Assembly (NCBI GenBank): GCA_001430745.1
Contig: KQ482029.1
Location: 186,931-246,419 of the forward strand
Direction: 5' to 3'
DNA length: 59,489 bases
Source: Auxenochlorella pyrenoidosa
Lineage: Eukaryota > Chlorophyta > Trebouxiophyceae > Chlorellales > Chlorellaceae
Positions within the stretch are counted from its first letter, which is position 1. The number at the start of each line of letters is the position of its first letter. The translations under genes were made by a program, and so were the position numbers. The notes beneath the pieces are model-generated. The model did not search any database. It saw nothing but the letters and a program-made list of their open reading frames with translations, and was not told where the DNA came from. Positions 11,252-22,318 of the stretch are shown piece after piece.

Positions 11252-14200
11252 ATGGCGCCGCTCGCGCAGGGCGCCGGCGGGCTGGGTAGCGCCGCAGCTG
11301 CCACTGGCGACACCCGTCTGCCCTGCACCATCCTGTCGGGCTTCCTGGGCTCTGGCAAGACCACGCTGCTCACCCACATCCTGCGCAACAAGGAGGGCCT
11401 GCGGTAAGCTGCGGGTCGCCAGGGCGCGCTGGCGACCGGAGAGGCGGCCCTGTACACCGCCCCCCAGTGCTCACCAGAAACGCCGCCAGGTCGAGGGGGT
11501 GCCCTCCTGCAAACACCTTGCACGCTCGTGCAACCTGGTTCCTGCCTGCGCAGCTGCGCTGTGATTGTGAACGACATGGCGGAGCTCAATATCGACGCCA
11601 GCCTGGTGAAGAACAACAAGCTGGTGCAGGCCGAGGAGCGGCTGGTGGAGGTGCGCCGCCTGCGCGGCTGCGGCGGTGTGGGCGGCCGGGAGCAGGGCTG
11701 CCAGGCTGGCGCAACAATGGGAGGGAATTGAAAGGCACAGGAGTTTGGGGGGNNNNNNNNNNNNNNNNNNNNNNNNNNNNNNNNNNNNNNNNNNNNNNNN
11801 NNNNNNNNNNNNNNNNNNNNNNNNNNNNNNNNNNNNNNNNNNNNNNNNNNNNNNNNNNNNNNNNNNNNNNNNNNNNNNNNNNNNNNNNNNNNNNNNNNNN
11901 NNNNNNNNNNNNNNNNNNNNNNNNNNNNNNNNNNNNNNNNNNNNNNNNNNNNNNNNNNNNNNNNNNNNNNNNNNNNNNNNNNNNNNNNNNNNNNNNNNNN
12001 NNNNNNNNNNNNNNNNNNNNNNNNNNNNNNNNNNNNNNNNNNNNNNNNNNNNNNNNNNNNNNNNNNNNNNNNNNNNNNNNNNNNNNNNNNNNNNNNNNNN
12101 NNNNNNNNNNNNNNNNNNNNNNNNNNNNNNNNNNNNNNNNNNNNNNNNNNNNNNNNNNNNNNNNNNNNNNNNNNNNNNNNNNNNNNNNNNNNNNNNNNNN
12201 NNNNNNNNNNNNNNNNNNNNNNNNNNNNNNNNNNNNNNNNNNNNNNNNNNNNNNNNNNNNNNNNNNNNNNNNNNNNNNNNNNNNNNNNNNNNNNNNNNNN
12301 NNNNNNNNNNNNNNNNNNNNNNNNNNNNNNNNNNNNNNNNNNNNNNNNNNNNNNNNNNNNNNNNNNNNNNNNNNNNNNNNNNNNNNNNNNNNNNNNNNNN
12401 NNNNNNNNNNNNNNNNNNNNNNNNNNNNNNNNNNNNNNNNNNNNNNNNNNNNNNNNNNNNNNNNNNNNNNNNNNNNNNNNNNNNNNNNNNNNNNNNNNNN
12501 NNNNNNNNNNNNNNNNNNNNNNNNNNNNNNNNNNNNNNNNNNNNNNNNNNNNNNNNNNNNNNNNNNNNNNNNNNNNNNNNNNNNCGCCCCCCCCCCCCCC
12601 CTTGCAGGTGGCGGAGACGTTTGTCATGGCAGCTGGCGAGGGCGGGCCGGCGCTGTCCGAGGTGGCGCGCCTGGACACCTGCGTCACGGTGGTGGATGCC
12701 GCCAACCTCATGGCCAACTTGTGAGGGGGCGGGGGGGGGGGCGCTGCGGCTGGGGTGGATGTGGGAGGATGGGGGCTGCGATGCGGGCACGCAGGCGCGC
12801 GCACCTTGCTTCTGCTGCGTGCTGGCCCTTGCCCATGCACCTCCACCCCGCTCCCCGGCTCCCCGGCTTGGCGGCCCGCAGCGCGAGCGTGGAGAGCCTG
12901 CGCGACCGCGGCGAGCAGGCCAGCGAGGAGGACGACCGCAACGTGGCCGAGCTGCTGCTGGACCAGATCGAGTTTGCCGACGTCATCCTGCTCAACAAGG
13001 CAGGCCGCGCGGGCGGGCGGGCCGGGGGGCGGGCATCTGTTGACAGCGGGCAAGCGCCACCTGAGCCCGTACCAAGTTTGCTCGCCCTGGCACATGGTTT
13101 TGGCTGTGAAGCGCGCAACTACAGACCAGTGGCTGCTGGCCACAGATTGCATCCTATCCCCACCGCGTCCCCCCCCCCCCCCCCCTCGGCAGGTGGACCT
13201 GGTGTCCCAGGCCGAGCAGCAGCGCCTGCTGGGCCTGCTGCACACGCTCAACCCAGGCGCCGACATCCTGCCCACCAAACAGTCGCAGGCGAGAGCGGGG
13301 CCATGCCTTGTGCGTCGTGCATGCCGGGAAGTGGTTGTTTGGCAGCAGGGCTTGGCCAGCAGCGGCGCCTGGAGCTAGCAACCTTGCTTGCTTGCAAGGA
13401 GAAGCCCCCCGTGCAAGCTGACGGATCAGAGGCAAGGCCAGCCACCGCCCTGCTGACGGCCCGGCCCGTGCACGCCTGCCGCGCAGGCGCCGTTGAGCCG
13501 CGTCATCAACACTGGGCGCTTCTCCTTTGAGAAGGCGTCGCAGTATGCAGGCTGGCTGCAGGTGGGCAGGGGGCTGCAGAGTTTTCGTGGTTGATGCACT
13601 GCAAGCTGTCCCCCAACCAGGAGGAGATGGGCTGCACCCGGGTGCCGCAGACCGCCTCTCTTGCTTGTGTGCACCCCTCTCCCTGCATGGCGGCCCCAGG
13701 TGCTCACCCCTCTGCGGAGGTGGTGCGCACGGCACCGCCTTTGCTATCCCCAGCCGCACTCACCTGTCCGTCGAGCGTGCCCTCCCCCCCCCCCCCCCCC
13801 CCTCGCAGACCCTGCAGGAGGGGTTTACCCCCGAGTCGGAGGAGTACGGCATCGCCTCCATCGTCTACCGCGCCCGCCGTCCCTTCCACCCGGGCCGCCT
13901 CCACGCCTTCCTCACCTCCCACTTCGTGCTGCAAGAGCCCGACTGGGCAGAGGCGCTGGCCGCCGAGGCGGCAGCGCACCACCACGACCACCTGCACTGC
14001 AACGGGGACCACCACCACCACCACGTGCACAGCCACCAGCATGGCAGCAGCAGCGCCGGCACTGCCTCGGGAGCGCTGCAGCCTCGGAAGCAGCAGCCAG
14101 AGCTGGCAGGCTCCATGCAAGCGGCGGTGGTGCATGCGACGCAGGCCGCGCAGCAGGCAGCCAGCGCATTGCAGGCGGTGGTGCAGCAGCAGGCGACAGC

Positions 14201-17173
14201 AGGCGCTGGCCCAGGCACCGAGCAGCAGCAGGCGCTGCTGGCCACTGTGGCAGCTGCCACCTCGGCGGCAGCGGCAGCATCCAGCGCCGCCGCCATCCTG
14301 CTGTCGCAGCTGCAGGTCACTCCAGGCGTCCCGGCTCTGCAGGCCAGCAGCGCGCCGGCGCAGCGGCAGCAGCAGCAGGCACATGAAGGTGCGAGTGCAC
14401 AGCCTGCTGTCTCGGCAGCCGAGGCAGCTGCGCGGCAGGCCAGGCTGGCAGCCAGCTACGGCCAGCTGCTGCGCTCCAAGGGCTTCATCTGGCTGGCCAC
14501 GCGGCCCGACCTGTGCGGGGAGTGGAGCCAGGTGGGCAGTGGGAGGGGGAGAGGGGGCCGAAACATTGTAGCGTGCAGCGGCACGGGCTTTCGCTTGTTG
14601 CGGGCAGGCATTGGCATGCTGCAGGGGTGGCAGCCGGGCTGCACAACACCGTGGCCCCCCTGTCCCTTTGGCAGCCTCACCACCAGCCGCCAGCAGCCCG
14701 TTGCAACATCTAATCACCTGCGCATCGTCCCTCCCGCCCTCCCTCCAGGCCGGTGGCGTGATGCGGCTGGGCGTGGGCGGCCCCTGGTACGCCGCGCTGC
14801 CGCAGGAGGCGTGGCCGCGGGAGGAGGAGGCGCGGCGCAAGATCCTGCAGGACTTCCAGGGCACCGAGGGGGACCGCAGGTGGGCAGGGCTAGGGGGGGC
14901 AGGAGGGGGGGGGGGGGGGTGCGCAGTTCAGGCCAGGCAAGCCGGCAGGCGGGGCCTAGGCATGGCCAGCCAGGATGGCTCACGCCTGCGGGAGCTCCGC
15001 CCTGCCACCCCTCTGCCCCCGCCCTGTGGAGGTGGAGGCGCCCTCCCCCAGCACTCCCCCCCAACCGCCACCACCCCGGCCTGTGGCGTGCAGGCAGGAG
15101 ATTGTGCTCATCGGCATCCAGCTGGACAGCCAGGCGCTGCACGCCGCGCTGGACGGCTGCCTGGCCAGCGACGCCGAGCTGGCGGCGGCGGCGGCGGGGC
15201 GGCTGCCCGACCCGTTCAACGAGTGGCCCACCCTGGAGCAGATCCTGGATGCCGGCGACGACGACGAGGAGGGCGAGGAGGGGGCAGGCGACGTGGCACA
15301 GGGAGGGCAGGGCAGCGGCGGGCTGGTGCGCGGCCTCAGCGATGTGGCAGAGGCGGAGGAGGAGGGCCAGGACGGCGGCGGCGCGGGCTGGCAGCCTGGC
15401 AGCCTGCACTGCGTGACGTACGGCGCGGCCGAGCTGCAGGAGTGCTTTGACGAGGCGGCGGCGCAGCTGGCGCAGGCGGGGCCGGCCGCAGGGGGGGCCT
15501 CTCCGCCCCCGGCGCTCGGCGTTGTGAGCTGGCACGCCGCATGGTGCGAGCCGTGCGCCGCGGCGGATGCGGAGCTGCGCGCGCTGGCGCCGCGCTTTGC
15601 CGGCTCTGCGGCGTTCTTCTCCCTCGATGTGGAGGCGTCCTCTGCCAACACCGCCTTTGCGCTGGAGAAGGTCATGCGCAAGCCAGACTCGCGCCGCGCG
15701 GGTGAGCCGGCGCACCGGCGCACCCAAACCGGGATTGCGGGTTGGCTGGCAGGCCGTGGGGCAGCTAGGCGACTTGCTGTTGTCTGGGCCTGCAGGTCGC
15801 AGCCCTTTACAGGGGCCCCTTTTTCAAGTCGATGAGTGCAGGCCAGCTGCCCTGTGGGCAAGCCCTCTTGGGGGACTCTGAGCAGCGGCCAAATCTTCTG
15901 CTGACCAGCACCCGCCCAGCTGCCCACGCCCTGCAGGTGCCAAGCTGGTGCTGAAGAGCGGCGACAAGCCACCCTGCATAACCCTGCACTACCTGCCCAG
16001 CCTGCAGCCGGTGCAGACGCTGGCAGGCCCGGGGGCGGTTAGGCAGCTGCAGCGGCTGCTGGAGGAGCGGGCGGCTGCTCCCCCGCCTCCCGTGCCCGCC
16101 TCCAGGCCCGCGCCAGCCGCAGGCCCCGGCCGCCTGGTGGTGCTGCGCAAGGGCGCGGCCGAGGCAAAGGAGGTGCTGGCAGCGGGGCGCGCCTCGGCCT
16201 CCCCCGTGCTGGTGGTGTGGACACGGTCCGGCGACGGCGGCGAGCAGCAGGCGGCGCTGCGCGCCGCGGCGGCCGAGGCGGCCGCCACCGCCCGCGGCCT
16301 CACCCTGGTGGACGCCGACGCGGCCGCCTCCAACGCCAACAGCGTGCTGGCGGGCGCCCTCAAGGTGGCCGCCTTCCCAGAGGTGCACGTGTACCGCGAC
16401 ATGAAGCTGGAAAGCAAGCTGAGCGGGGCGGGGGCCACGCCCACCGCGCTCGCCAAGCTGGTCGCGCGCCTGGCGCCGCCCGCGGTCAGCAACGGCAGCG
16501 CTGGCAGCCGTGCAGGCGAGCCAGCGGCTTCAAACGTGCCAGCCCCCATCCTAGCAGCCTCACCTGCAGTCGAGGCGGTGGGGGCGACAGCCAGCCCTAG
16601 CAGCGGCAGCAGCGGCAGCGGCGTGTTTGACCCCCCTGCCGCCAAGTTTGCCAAGCCCGGGGCCACCAAGCGCTTCCCAGACAGCCGCCTGGGCTACTTC
16701 TTCCCTAAGATGCCTTGCCTCAAGTGAGGGCGAGCCAGCTGGGGGGGGGCAGCCTGCTCGTCTTGGTGTCTTTGCTTCGAAGAAGGGCACCACACCTGTG
16801 CGTGCACGCTTCGGCGCGTTGTTTGGCGGCAGATGCTCGCCCAGCTTGTAATCCCACCGTGCCGGCTGCGTTGCTGGCGCCTCTCTCCTGGCTTCATGCG
16901 CCCACTCACCTGCTGCTCCCCCCCCTCCCCTCCCCCCCCAGGTGCGGCTGCCCCTGGTGGAGCAGCGAGGAGTGGGATGCACGCTGCCTGCGCTGCGGGT
17001 GGGACTGCGAGAGCTCCGGCTATGACGACGACAGCCAGCCCCTGCCCAAGCACAGGGCACGGTGGGAGCTGTTCACCGCGACCATCCGCGAGGGCCGCAC
17101 GCCCGCCTGGGCGCCCAAGCCCGGCAGCGCAGCGCCCCCAGCTGCCCGTCGAGGTCAAGCAGGGAGGCCGTGA
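11252..17173 (+). CDS. COBW-family GTPase (zinc chaperone type) fused to thioredoxin-like domains and a zinc ribbon
   Basis: Visible exons: 11252-11403, 11554-11650, gap, 12608-12720, 12882-12999, 13193-13288, 13487-13561, 13809-14531, 14749-14879, 15094-15701, 15937-16723, 16942-17173. That is 83 codons before the N run and 961 after it, all in frame. Parts in order: GTPase with P-loop [29 protein letters not shown], and NKxD as LLNKVDLV; a His-rich metal-binding loop (about 13977-14042); a Gln/Ala-rich insert; the COBW C-terminal domain ([19 protein letters not shown]); an acidic linker; a thioredoxin-like domain with WCEPC at 15542-15556; a second thioredoxin-like fold without cysteines ([11 protein letters not shown]); and a C-terminal [17 protein letters not shown] zinc ribbon. 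The CxCC metal site of the GTPase should lie in the gap. Relatives deliver zinc or other metals to client enzymes; the redox fusion suggests a metal- or thiol-linked role, which is inference. Two introns use GC donors. Confidence 0.88.
11753..12584. other. Assembly gap (832 N) inside the COBW gene
   Basis: Unsequenced bases between exon 2 and the next visible exon. By comparison with the family, one exon of roughly 40 codons carrying the CxCC metal-binding motif and Walker B region should lie here. The flank ends in a G run (left) and a C run (right), which probably caused the gap. Confidence 0.8.
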
Positions 17174-18223
17174 CTGGAGACGCCTCGTTTCGTCTGCAAG
17201 GTGCACCACCACCCGCAGCCCTGTCCATCCATGCGAGCCCTGGCCCACCCCCTCTCCTGTGTTGAGTGGAAGGCTGCTGTTGAACTCTAGGGCTGTAAAC
17301 AAAGGAAGTCCCTGGGCTCCCCAGCAGCCATCCCTCAGCCACCCTGTGTATCACAGCTTGGGTCTGTCGACTGGCAGCACCTGTAGTGGCAGTACACATT
17401 TCGCCAGCTGGCGCTGCTCGCGAATGCGCGCCTTCAGCAACCCCGGCACTGCGGCATTCGCTGGGGAAGGTATATGCACTGGGTCTGGCGTAGCCTGACT
17501 CACTTTAAGCGCCTACCCAAGATCAAAGTGGTTGGTGGGGACCCACGGAGCGAGGAGGGGCAGCAGCAGGGGCGGGGGAAGCTGGCGACGCCTGCAGGTC
17601 CGTCGGGGCCGCGCCCAGGGGCATCTGGGTTTCAGGCGGAGCCCTTGTCCGCAGGCATACTAGCCCCTCCCAGTGCATCCTGGATGGAGAGAGCTGGCAT
17701 TGGAGGGCTACACCCAACACTCTACACCTGGCAGCCGCAGGACCATCGCTCTTGAAGGCTCCGCTGTCGCTGGAGGAGCTGCTATTACTTCTCTCCCCGC
17801 ACGCGACCACCCTCTTCACGCAATCCTCTGTCTCGACGAGGCGCTATCCCACTGCAACCCCCGCTCCCGCTGCCCGACCCCCGAGGCGCCCGGGTGAGGC
17901 CCTTCTACGCTTGCAGCCTCATTCAGCAGGCTCAGAGAAACTCTGGAGCGGGCCTGCGGGCCGCCCGCCAGCAGCGGGGGCCCCCACCCCCACCCCACGG
18001 AAGTCCCGCAGCGACGGAGCCGGTGGCAGCTCCACCCGCCGCACAGCAAGCACACCTCCCTGCCCCTAGGCCTCCCTGCTCAGCTCACCACAGCAAGACT
18101 GCCGTGCATGCTTCCATGTCTCGCAGACGATGCAATGACTGCTGGCTGGCGCCCACACGCGCGAATACCGGCGCTCCGCCTGGTGAGCATATGTGACCTT
18201 AGTGCGGTGGTCTGCGTGCTGCA
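17174..18223. other. Intergenic: COBW 3' UTR and upstream region of the Fn3-like gene
   Basis: About 1 kb with no recognised gene on either strand. A TGTAA at 17294-17298 probably ends the COBW transcript. Upstream 5' exons of the next gene could lie between about 17700 and 18223, but no conserved sequence supports any. Confidence 0.45.
17294..17298 (+). promoter_or_regulatory. Putative poly(A) signal TGTAA for the COBW gene
   Basis: TGTAA about 120 bases after the stop codon at 17173, the expected green-algal poly(A) signal and spacing. Confidence 0.55.
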
Positions 18224-21200
18224 GTGCCTGGGCGCACGCCCATGCCTCTGGGCATTCCCTCGCGGTCGAAACGCAGAGGGTCCTCATATACGCTGCTGCT
18301 GACCGATGCCTGTGTGCAGGTGCTGCTGATTGCGGCGGTGCAGGTCGCAGCTTCTGCAAGGTGGGAGCTGCCGGGAAGCTGCATGGCTGCATTGCTGCCC
18401 GGCTCTCCCCCTCCCTCTCTGTGCACGGGCGGGCGACCGACCCTGTCAGCAGCCATTTGCTGCGTGGAGGAACCGTCTGACAGCATCAGACAGAGGAGAC
18501 GGCGGCTTCACCCGCCGGGCCACCCACCCGGCTTGAACCACTTTCACGCTGGCCGCCGCCTGCAGGGTGGTGAACCCGCCCGGCCAGCCCACCATCCTCA
18601 GCCTGTCCACCCTGGACCCCTTTAGCGTGCCAGCGTGCTCTCAGCCCGGTGCAGCGCGAGACAACGCGGGCTGCGGCCTGCTCACGCTCAAGCTGCAGCC
18701 ACCCGCACAGGATGGCGGAGCAGGTACATGGGGGCACCAGCAGGCGGCCGCTGCCTGCCGCCGCACCCACTGCATGCCATCTGTCTGCACTCCCTTATGA
18801 CCTTCCGTTTGTCACGTGGTGCGCCTTCTCCGCTCTATCCTGCAGCCGTGAGCGGTTACAGCATAGTGTGCATGCCCCAGCGGTGCAACGTCCTCGTGCG
18901 CCGCGGGCGGCGCCAGCTGCTGGCAGCTGCAGCAGAGGTCAGCCCAGGCTGCAACCCGGCACACACAATGAAGGCATCCGGCCTGGGCACCAAAATCAAG
19001 GGCAGCAATGCGGTGAGAGCCAGGGTGACGCTTGCGTCGGGCGGGCTCGTGGAGCTGCCACAGATGGGCCGAAAAAATCCGACCTGCTCAGGGCGCTTTG
19101 TGCTGCCCTGCCCGAGCAGTTGGGCTCCTCTGACACTGGCTCCTCGTGCCCCTGTCCCCCTGCAGCTCCTCTTCAAGCTGCCCTTCCCAGCCCTCACGGG
19201 GTACGCCGCCTACAAGTGTGTGGCCACGGCCGCCAACGTCAGGGGCTGGGGGGCCACCAGCGCCGTCAAGCCCACCCTGCTCCCACCCAGGTGGGCCCCC
19301 GCTTGCCCAGCCGTCAGTCCGAGCGCACTGCCTGGCAGGCCGCCCTTGCATTGCAGTCTGCCACTGCTGCCTGCATGCCCACCCTTTCTGCTGCCATCCC
19401 CCTCCGGTTCCCCCCCGCAGCCCCCCAAGCTCCACCCCCACCGTTGTGGGTGTGGGCTTCAACAGCGCCAGCGATGTGGTGGTGACGGTCAGGAAGCCGC
19501 CTCCCAACGCCGGTGAGCCCCTGCAAGAGTGCAGCAGGCAGCCAGCCACCCTGCTACTTTTGGCAACCTGCTGGGTGACCATCGCACTGTTGTGCCCCGT
19601 GTGACTTGTTAGCAGCTCCATTCCCACTTGCATCTCTCGATGCATCCTGCCGTCGCCACCGCAGGCATCACAGGCTTCCTGCTCCTGGCACGTCCTGCCG
19701 GCGTCAGGCGCGCCTCTGGCAGCGGCATCGTGCGCAGCGCCGCCGCTGTGCCGGCAGGCCCGCACATGGAGCTGCGGCTGCCCAGCAAGCAGCTGCAGCC
19801 GGGCACCAACTACCAGCTGGCTGTGCACTACGTGCACACAGACGCCGGCGCCCCAAACCCGCTGCTCAGCACGCCCGCCATGGAGGCGGTGCGCACCCCG
19901 GACCCCACCAACCCCACAGTGGTGAGCGTCACAGCGCTCGACCCGGCTGCGGTTCCAGCTTGCCGGGAGCGTGGCGCGGCGTACACTGCGGCCGGCTGCA
20001 ACGACGTCACCATCGTGGTTGCCCCGCCAGAGAGCGCGGCGGTGCGGGCAGGTGCGCGGGCGCTGTGGTCACTGGGTGGGCGAGTTGAGGGCCGATCCAG
20101 GGCCGACTGCCTGCAGGTCCCGCATCTTGCTACTCATCCATGCTTGTCTGTTTGGTGGTTTGCGCACCTTCGCTCACCGGCGCGTTGCCTGCATGCCGCC
20201 CTTGCAGCCGTCACCAGTTACACGGTGGTGTGCAAGCGCTGCGACATCGCACGCCGGCGCAGCAGTCAGCGGCGCCTGCTTGGTGCCTTGAACCCCTGCA
20301 CCATGCCGCCCAACGTCACCGGCCTGGGGGAGGCGATGCCTGATGGCAAGGTGGGTGTACGCCAATGTACCAGCCTTTGACAAGATGGTCCAGTGGAGCA
20401 TAGCTGGGTTTGTAGGCTGTCAAACAGGACTCCCAAAGCATGGCCCCTCAGCTCCTGCCCCTCTGTCCCTTGGTCAGGCGCTGCAATGAATGGTGGACCC
20501 TTGCTCAGCCCTGCCTGTTGCCCTGCTCCGACACACCCCCTGCAGCTCAAGTTCAAGCTGTCGCTGACCGACTTCACAGTTGGCACCTACCAGTGCACGG
20601 CGGTGGGCAGCACAGCCCAGGGCAACACCGACACCAGCCCCGAGGTGCCCTTCCCGGTGCCCAACAGGTGGGTGCACCAGCAGCACAGCAGGGGGGGCCG
20701 CACGTGGCACTCGCTGAGCCCAAGATACGAGGGCAGCTAGCAGCAGACCAGGAGCGCTATGCAACAGAAGCTGAGCTCACCGTCATTGCGTGCTGCCTCT
20801 CTCTCTGCAGCCCGCCCACATCTGGCTGGGTCATCAACAGCCTCAGCTTGTCAGGCACTGATGCCTGCGTCAAAGTGGCTTACATTTCAGCCGCCTCAGG
20901 TGCGCCGCAGCGCAGTTGGGCGGGGCGGGATGGGACGGAATGCTTCTTGCAAGAAAGGCTATTCCCGTGGCCACAGATTGGTGACGTGTGGTTGAATGGA
21001 CCATAACCCCCTCCTCGTGCTGCAGATGCGGGCATAACTGGCTACCTGATCATTGCCAAGCCTGCTGATGGCAGCGGCGATATTGTGCTGGAGGTCAAAG
21101 CCACACCCCCTGCCAACAGTGGTGGCCTGACACCGCCATCACCCTGCAAGATTGTGAGCCCTGCACCCGGATGCTGCATGACTGGACGCTGCATAGCCGC

Positions 21201-21480
21201 TTGCCCGGATGCTGCCATGCACTGTGCTGCGCATCTGTTGTGCTACATAGCCGGTGAACAGACAAGCAGCCAGTGCTGAAGCCACCCATGCTCACGACAG
21301 CACACCCCCCTCTCCCGATGCTCCTTGCAGATCAGCCTGGCAGGCCGACCCGACACAGAGTTCTCTTTCTTCACACAGACGCTGAAGTCCGTCTCTCCGA
21401 CGCTGACGCTGAAGGGCGCCCTGTGGTCTGGCCCCAAAGTTACAACGCCGCCCGCAGCTCCCCCAGGCTCCTCGCCATGA
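18224..21480 (+). CDS. Predicted secreted protein with duplicated fibronectin-III-like modules
   Basis: Function unknown. Exons: 18224-18360 (start uncertain), 18566-18723, 18846-19012, 19166-19290, 19421-19512, 19665-20051, 20208-20350, 20546-20667, 20811-20899, 21026-21153, 21331-21480; 565 aa in frame if the start is right. The N-terminus has basic residues, then the hydrophobic VLLIAAVQVAASA, which suits a signal peptide. The rest is beta-rich, Pro/Ser/Thr-rich sequence in two kinds of module: A has conserved cysteines (VPAC, AGC, YxxVC, CxA) and B resembles Fn3 strands (GITGFLLLARP, GITGYLIIAKP). The order is A-B-A-B, and matching exon boundaries keep the same phase (1, 0, 2, 1) in both halves, so a multi-exon block was duplicated. 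The conserved cysteines suggest disulfides and an extracellular or endomembrane site. Other Ig-like folds are possible. Confidence 0.72.
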
Positions 21481-22318
21481 GCCTTTCTAAGCTGTCTTAG
21501 GCAACGAACCCAATCCAGCGATGCGTGCCCTTCACTGTGCCCCATGCTGCTCCGCTTGCCTCGGCGCCTTGAGCTGGGTACCCTCAGCCGATCTTCCAAA
21601 CCCCGCAACCTCACCCTTGCCAGCCCCACCCAGCATTGGTTGGATGAGCAGTTCTGGCATGTCAGGGGGCCCCCTCCTGGCCCTGCCCTCACTTCCGACC
21701 CAGGACTCCACTGCCCGTCTTCACAATCACCCACCCAGCCTCTCCCGTCTTGCTCTCTGCCGCGTCGCAGCTTTGCTCTGACTTCAAAGCGCGACAGCAG
21801 TGCTGCTGCTTGGCACGGCTCGTTCCGGCCCTCAGCTCCTTCCCCTCCCCCACCACACATCAAGCCCCTCATCTTGAGACACAACCCTGTTGCAGTTCAT
21901 TTCACAGCACTGCTTTTTGCAATGGCTGCCCTCACGGCGCCCCAACGTCCACTCCATGGTCTGCGGCACCCTGCCCGGGGCTTCCGCTTGCGGGAGCAGC
22001 CTCCTGCAATCGGAGGCGCGTCTGCGCGCAGCATTCCCTGTTTTCAAATCCTGTTTCTATCCTGCTCAGCACTTGCCGCCCCAGTATCCTTATGCCCATC
22101 CGACCCACCCCACACCAGCACTACATTTTTTCTTCCCGGCTCTCATCCAAACCCATGACAAACAAAGTTGAGCTGCTTGCTGTAAGGAAATGACCAGAAT
22201 GGCAGTGATCAACCTGAGCAGCCAATCGGCTAAGAAGAGAGGCATGACAATTGTGGGCACTGGAAGAAGAGGAGAGGAGGTTCGTGGTCAGCTGTGGTGG
22301 CCGCATAAGCTGCTGAAC
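21481..22318. other. Convergent 3' region between the Fn3-like gene and the hydroxylysine-kinase-like gene
   Basis: 838 bases, pyrimidine-rich on the plus strand (many CCC/CTT stretches), without recognisable coding sequence. It probably holds a long 3' UTR of the Fn3-like gene, ending near a TGTAA at 22181-22185. Confidence 0.45.
22181..22185 (+). promoter_or_regulatory. Putative poly(A) signal TGTAA for the Fn3-like gene
   Basis: The TGTAA lies about 700 bases after the stop at 21480. A 3' UTR this long is possible for green algae, but the assignment is weaker than for the other genes. Confidence 0.35.

Noticed and set aside
13704..15972. Long open frames on the minus strand opposite the COBW gene (for example 14714-15727 and 14980-15972)
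   Set aside because: GC-rich DNA keeps antisense frames open. They have low-complexity Ala/Arg/Pro content and no family motifs, while the plus strand carries recognisable domains with consistent splicing.
16681..16727. TGA at 16725 as the true end of the COBW fusion protein
   Set aside because: A good donor overlaps it, and splicing to 16942 completes a CxxC...CxxC ribbon in frame. The stop is kept only as a possible retained-intron form.
17523..17819. Possible small minus-strand gene between the COBW and Fn3-like genes
   Set aside because: Low-complexity Ser/Pro/Ala sequence without conserved motif, promoter or splice support.
21243..21884. 213-residue open frame on the minus strand in the 3' region of the Fn3-like gene
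   Set aside because: It overlaps real exons of the plus-strand gene, has no recognisable motif and no supporting splice or promoter signals.
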